DNA from: an uncultured Odoribacter sp.
GTDB lineage: Bacteria > Bacteroidota > Bacteroidia > Bacteroidales > Marinifilaceae
Direction: 5' to 3'
NCBI GenBank assembly: GCA_900548135.1
Contig: URJC01000085.1
Coordinates: 1-8,854 of the forward strand
DNA length: 8,854 bases
The position numbers and the translations under genes are program-made. This document shows, piece by piece, positions 7,002 to 8,854 of this stretch. Position 1 is the first letter of the stretch; every line of letters begins with the position of its first letter. The notes under the pieces are model-generated. The model was not told where the DNA came from, searched no databases, and was given only the letters and a program-made list of their open reading frames with translations.

Positions 7002-8854
7002 ATGAAAAAAACAGTATTACCTATTTTATTCATCCTATCCCTTATGGCATGTCATGACAAAAACGAACCGGTTTCAGCCGGCAAGGGATATACCCCTGAT
7101 AAAATCAAACTGGAATCAGACGTGATGACACCCGAAGTATTGTGGTCTTTCGGGAGAATCGGAAACGTTAACGTATCGCCGGACGGAACAAAAGCCGTGT
7201 ACGATCTCACTTATTTCAATAAAGAAGAAGACCGTAGTTATACAGATTTATATGTGATGTCACTTGCTGATGGCAAATCCATCCGCCTGACCAATACGGA
7301 TTATAATGAGTCCGATGCCAACTGGACACCGGATGGCAGGTACATCACCTATCTGGCACAAGGACAGTTATGGGAAATGAACCCGGACGGAACCAATCCT
7401 CGTCAGATTACTAACGTCAAAGACGGAATTAACGGATATGTGTATGCGCCTGATATGTCAAAAATAGTCTATCTGAAAGATGTCCGGCTTGAACCTACGG
7501 TACAGGACCTTTATCCGGATCTTCCCAAAGCTAAAGCCCGGATCATCAATGACCAGTTCTACCGCCACTGGAATGATTGGGTGGATGCTTATACGCATCT
7601 TTTTATAGCTGACTATACTCCCTCACAAGTAATCAGTGAAGGAAAAGACATCATGAAAGACGAACGCTGGGAATCGCCGGTACGTCCCTGGGGAGGCACA
7701 GAACAATTAGCCTGGACAAAAGACGGAAAAAAGTTAATCTATACCTGCCGGAAAAAAGTCGGGATAGACTATGCAGAATCGACCAATACCGACCTTTATG
7801 CCTATAACACAGAAAATGGAGAGACCACCAATCTCACAGAAGGAATGATGGGTTACGATAAAAATCCGGTGATCTCCCCCGACGGTAAATACATGGCGTG
7901 GGAAAGTATGGAACGGGAAGGGTATGAAGCAGATAAAATCCGGTTGTTTGTCATGGATTTAACAACAGGCGACAAACAAGATTTTACAGAAGAATTTGAC
8001 CAAAATGCTGAAGGTTTAAAATGGGGAGATAATAACACCATTTGGTTTATTTCTGACTGGCACGCCACCGATGAAATTTATTCTTTGGATATCCCGACAG
8101 GTAAAATCACCAAACTTACTGATGGGATACATAACTACACTTCTGTTATTCCAGCCGGCAATCTGTTGATCGCAACCAAACAATCCATGAGCAAACCAAC
8201 AGAAATTTACAAAGTAGATCCCAAAACAGGAAAAGATGAAGAACTATCTTTTGTCAATAAACCTATTTTAGATCAGCTTACAATGGGAAAAGTTGAAAAA
8301 CGTTGGATTAAAACCACAGACAACAAAGACATGCTGGTATGGATGATTTACCCGCCTCATTTCGATGTGAACAAAAAATATCCGGCCCTACTCTATTGTG
8401 AAGGAGGTCCACAAAGTACGGTGAGCCAGTTTTGGAGCTATCGATGGAACTTTCAGCAAATGGCTGCCAACGGATATATCATTGTAGCACCTAACCGTCG
8501 TGGTTTACCCGGTTTCGGACAAGAATGGCTTGAACAAATCAGCGGGGATTATTCCGGACAAAATATCAAGGATTATTTTTCAGCTATTGACGAAGCTAAG
8601 AAAGAGCCGTATATAGATGAAAACCGACTAGGATGCATCGGGGCTTCTTATGGTGGTTACTCGGTATACTACCTTGCAGGCCACCACGATAAACGTTTTA
8701 AAGCATTTATTGCTCACTGTGGAATTTTTGACCTGAAAATGCAATATTATACAACCGAAGAGATGTGGTTTGCAAACTGGGATATGGGAGGAGCTCCCTG
8801 GGAAAAAGATAACAAGATTGCTCAACGTACTTTTGCGAATTCTCCGGACTTATT
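7002..8854 (+). CDS. dpp5: Dipeptidyl peptidase 5-like S9 peptidase, lipoprotein, 3' end cut off by window
   Basis: The frame is open from ATG 7002 to the window end (617 codons); about 60-70 more residues are expected. The signal peptide ends in a lipobox, LMAC, with Cys17 the likely lipidated residue, so the enzyme should be membrane-anchored on the periplasmic side or at the surface. A beta-propeller spans about residues 45-410, with repeated SPDG/TPDG blade motifs (NVSPDGTKAVY, NWTPDGRYITY, VISPDGKYMAW). The alpha/beta-hydrolase domain follows, with LLYCEGGPQ (463-471), APNRRGLPGFGQ and the nucleophile elbow GASYGGY (Ser549). The Asp and His of the triad should lie beyond the window. Blocks such as EEMWFANWDMGG and NEQISGDY-like LEQISGDYSGQN closely resemble Porphyromonas gingivalis DPP5 as I recall it (684 aa, Ser542). 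DPP5 removes dipeptides from peptides with hydrophobic or Ala residues at P1 and feeds peptide uptake. It follows recA by 73 bp, probably as a separate unit. Confidence 0.93.
   Translation, partial: MKKTVLPILFILSLMACHDKNEPVSAGKGYTPDKIKLESDVMTPEVLWSFGRIGNVNVSPDGTKAVYDLTYFNKEEDRSYTDLYVMSLADGKSIRLTNTDYNESDANWTPDGRYITYLAQGQLWEMNPDGTNPRQITNVKDGINGYVYAPDMSKIVYLKDVRLEPTVQDLYPDLPKAKARIINDQFYRHWNDWVDAYTHLFIADYTPSQVISEGKDIMKDERWESPVRPWGGTEQLAWTKDGKKLIYTCRKKVGIDYAESTNTDLYAYNTENGETTNLTEGMMGYDKNPVISPDGKYMAWESMEREGYEADKIRLFVMDLTTGDKQDFTEEFDQNAEGLKWGDNNTIWFISDWHATDEIYSLDIPTGKITKLTDGIHNYTSVIPAGNLLIATKQSMSKPTEIYKVDPKTGKDEELSFVNKPILDQLTMGKVEKRWIKTTDNKDMLVWMIYPPHFDVNKKYPALLYCEGGPQSTVSQFWSYRWNFQQMAANGYIIVAPNRRGLPGFGQEWLEQISGDYSGQNIKDYFSAIDEAKKEPYIDENRLGCIGASYGGYSVYYLAGHHDKRFKAFIAHCGIFDLKMQYYTTEEMWFANWDMGGAPWEKDNKIAQRTFANSPDL

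Noticed and set aside
7853..8068. Minus-strand frames inside the S9 peptidase gene (also 8628-8825)
   Set aside because: They overlap a clearly conserved propeller and hydrolase domain and encode nothing recognisable.

Overview
This looks like chromosomal DNA of a gut-type Bacteroidales bacterium (Bacteroidetes), genus unresolved. The protein set points there: RecA, Bcp, DUF4491, DUF4136, a DPP5-type S9 peptidase and a cysN-linked sulfotransferase all read like Bacteroides/Parabacteroides/Odoribacter-type proteins. So do the AT-rich leaders without Shine-Dalgarno sites and two perfect TAnnTTTG -7 promoter elements. I see no tRNA, rRNA, CRISPR array, insertion sequence, integrase or phage gene.

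Layout. (1) Positions 1-2746, plus strand: the 3' end of cysD, complete cysN, then a sulfotransferase gene split into two frames by a small internal deletion. CysD and CysN together are ATP sulfurylase, which makes APS; the sulfotransferase would have used PAPS derived from it. In Bacteroides thetaiotaomicron the equivalent sulfate-activation genes sit with a steroid/cholesterol sulfotransferase, so this locus probably served sulfonation of a small molecule rather than, or as well as, cysteine synthesis. (2) Positions 2757-2802: an inverted repeat between convergent gene ends, a likely bidirectional terminator. (3) Positions 2815-4133, minus strand: a DUF4136 lipoprotein followed by a small outer-membrane beta-barrel protein, a likely two-gene envelope operon. 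(4) Positions 4357-5102, minus strand: a three-helix DUF4491 membrane protein followed by a YdiI/MenI-like hotdog thioesterase. (5) Positions 5103-5403: a divergent promoter region with a perfect TACATTTG -7 element facing each way. (6) Positions 5404-6928, plus strand: bcp and recA, 10 bp apart, followed by a 15-bp-stem hairpin. (7) Position 7002 to the window end, plus strand: a lipoprotein form of dipeptidyl peptidase 5, cut by the window edge after its nucleophilic serine but before the expected Asp and His.

Most of the window is ordinary core genome. I do not see a new biological system. The observation most worth following up is the broken sulfotransferase behind an intact sulfate-activation gene: this strain appears to have lost, recently and by a deletion of about 14 or 17 bp, a capability that other gut Bacteroidales use to modify host steroids.
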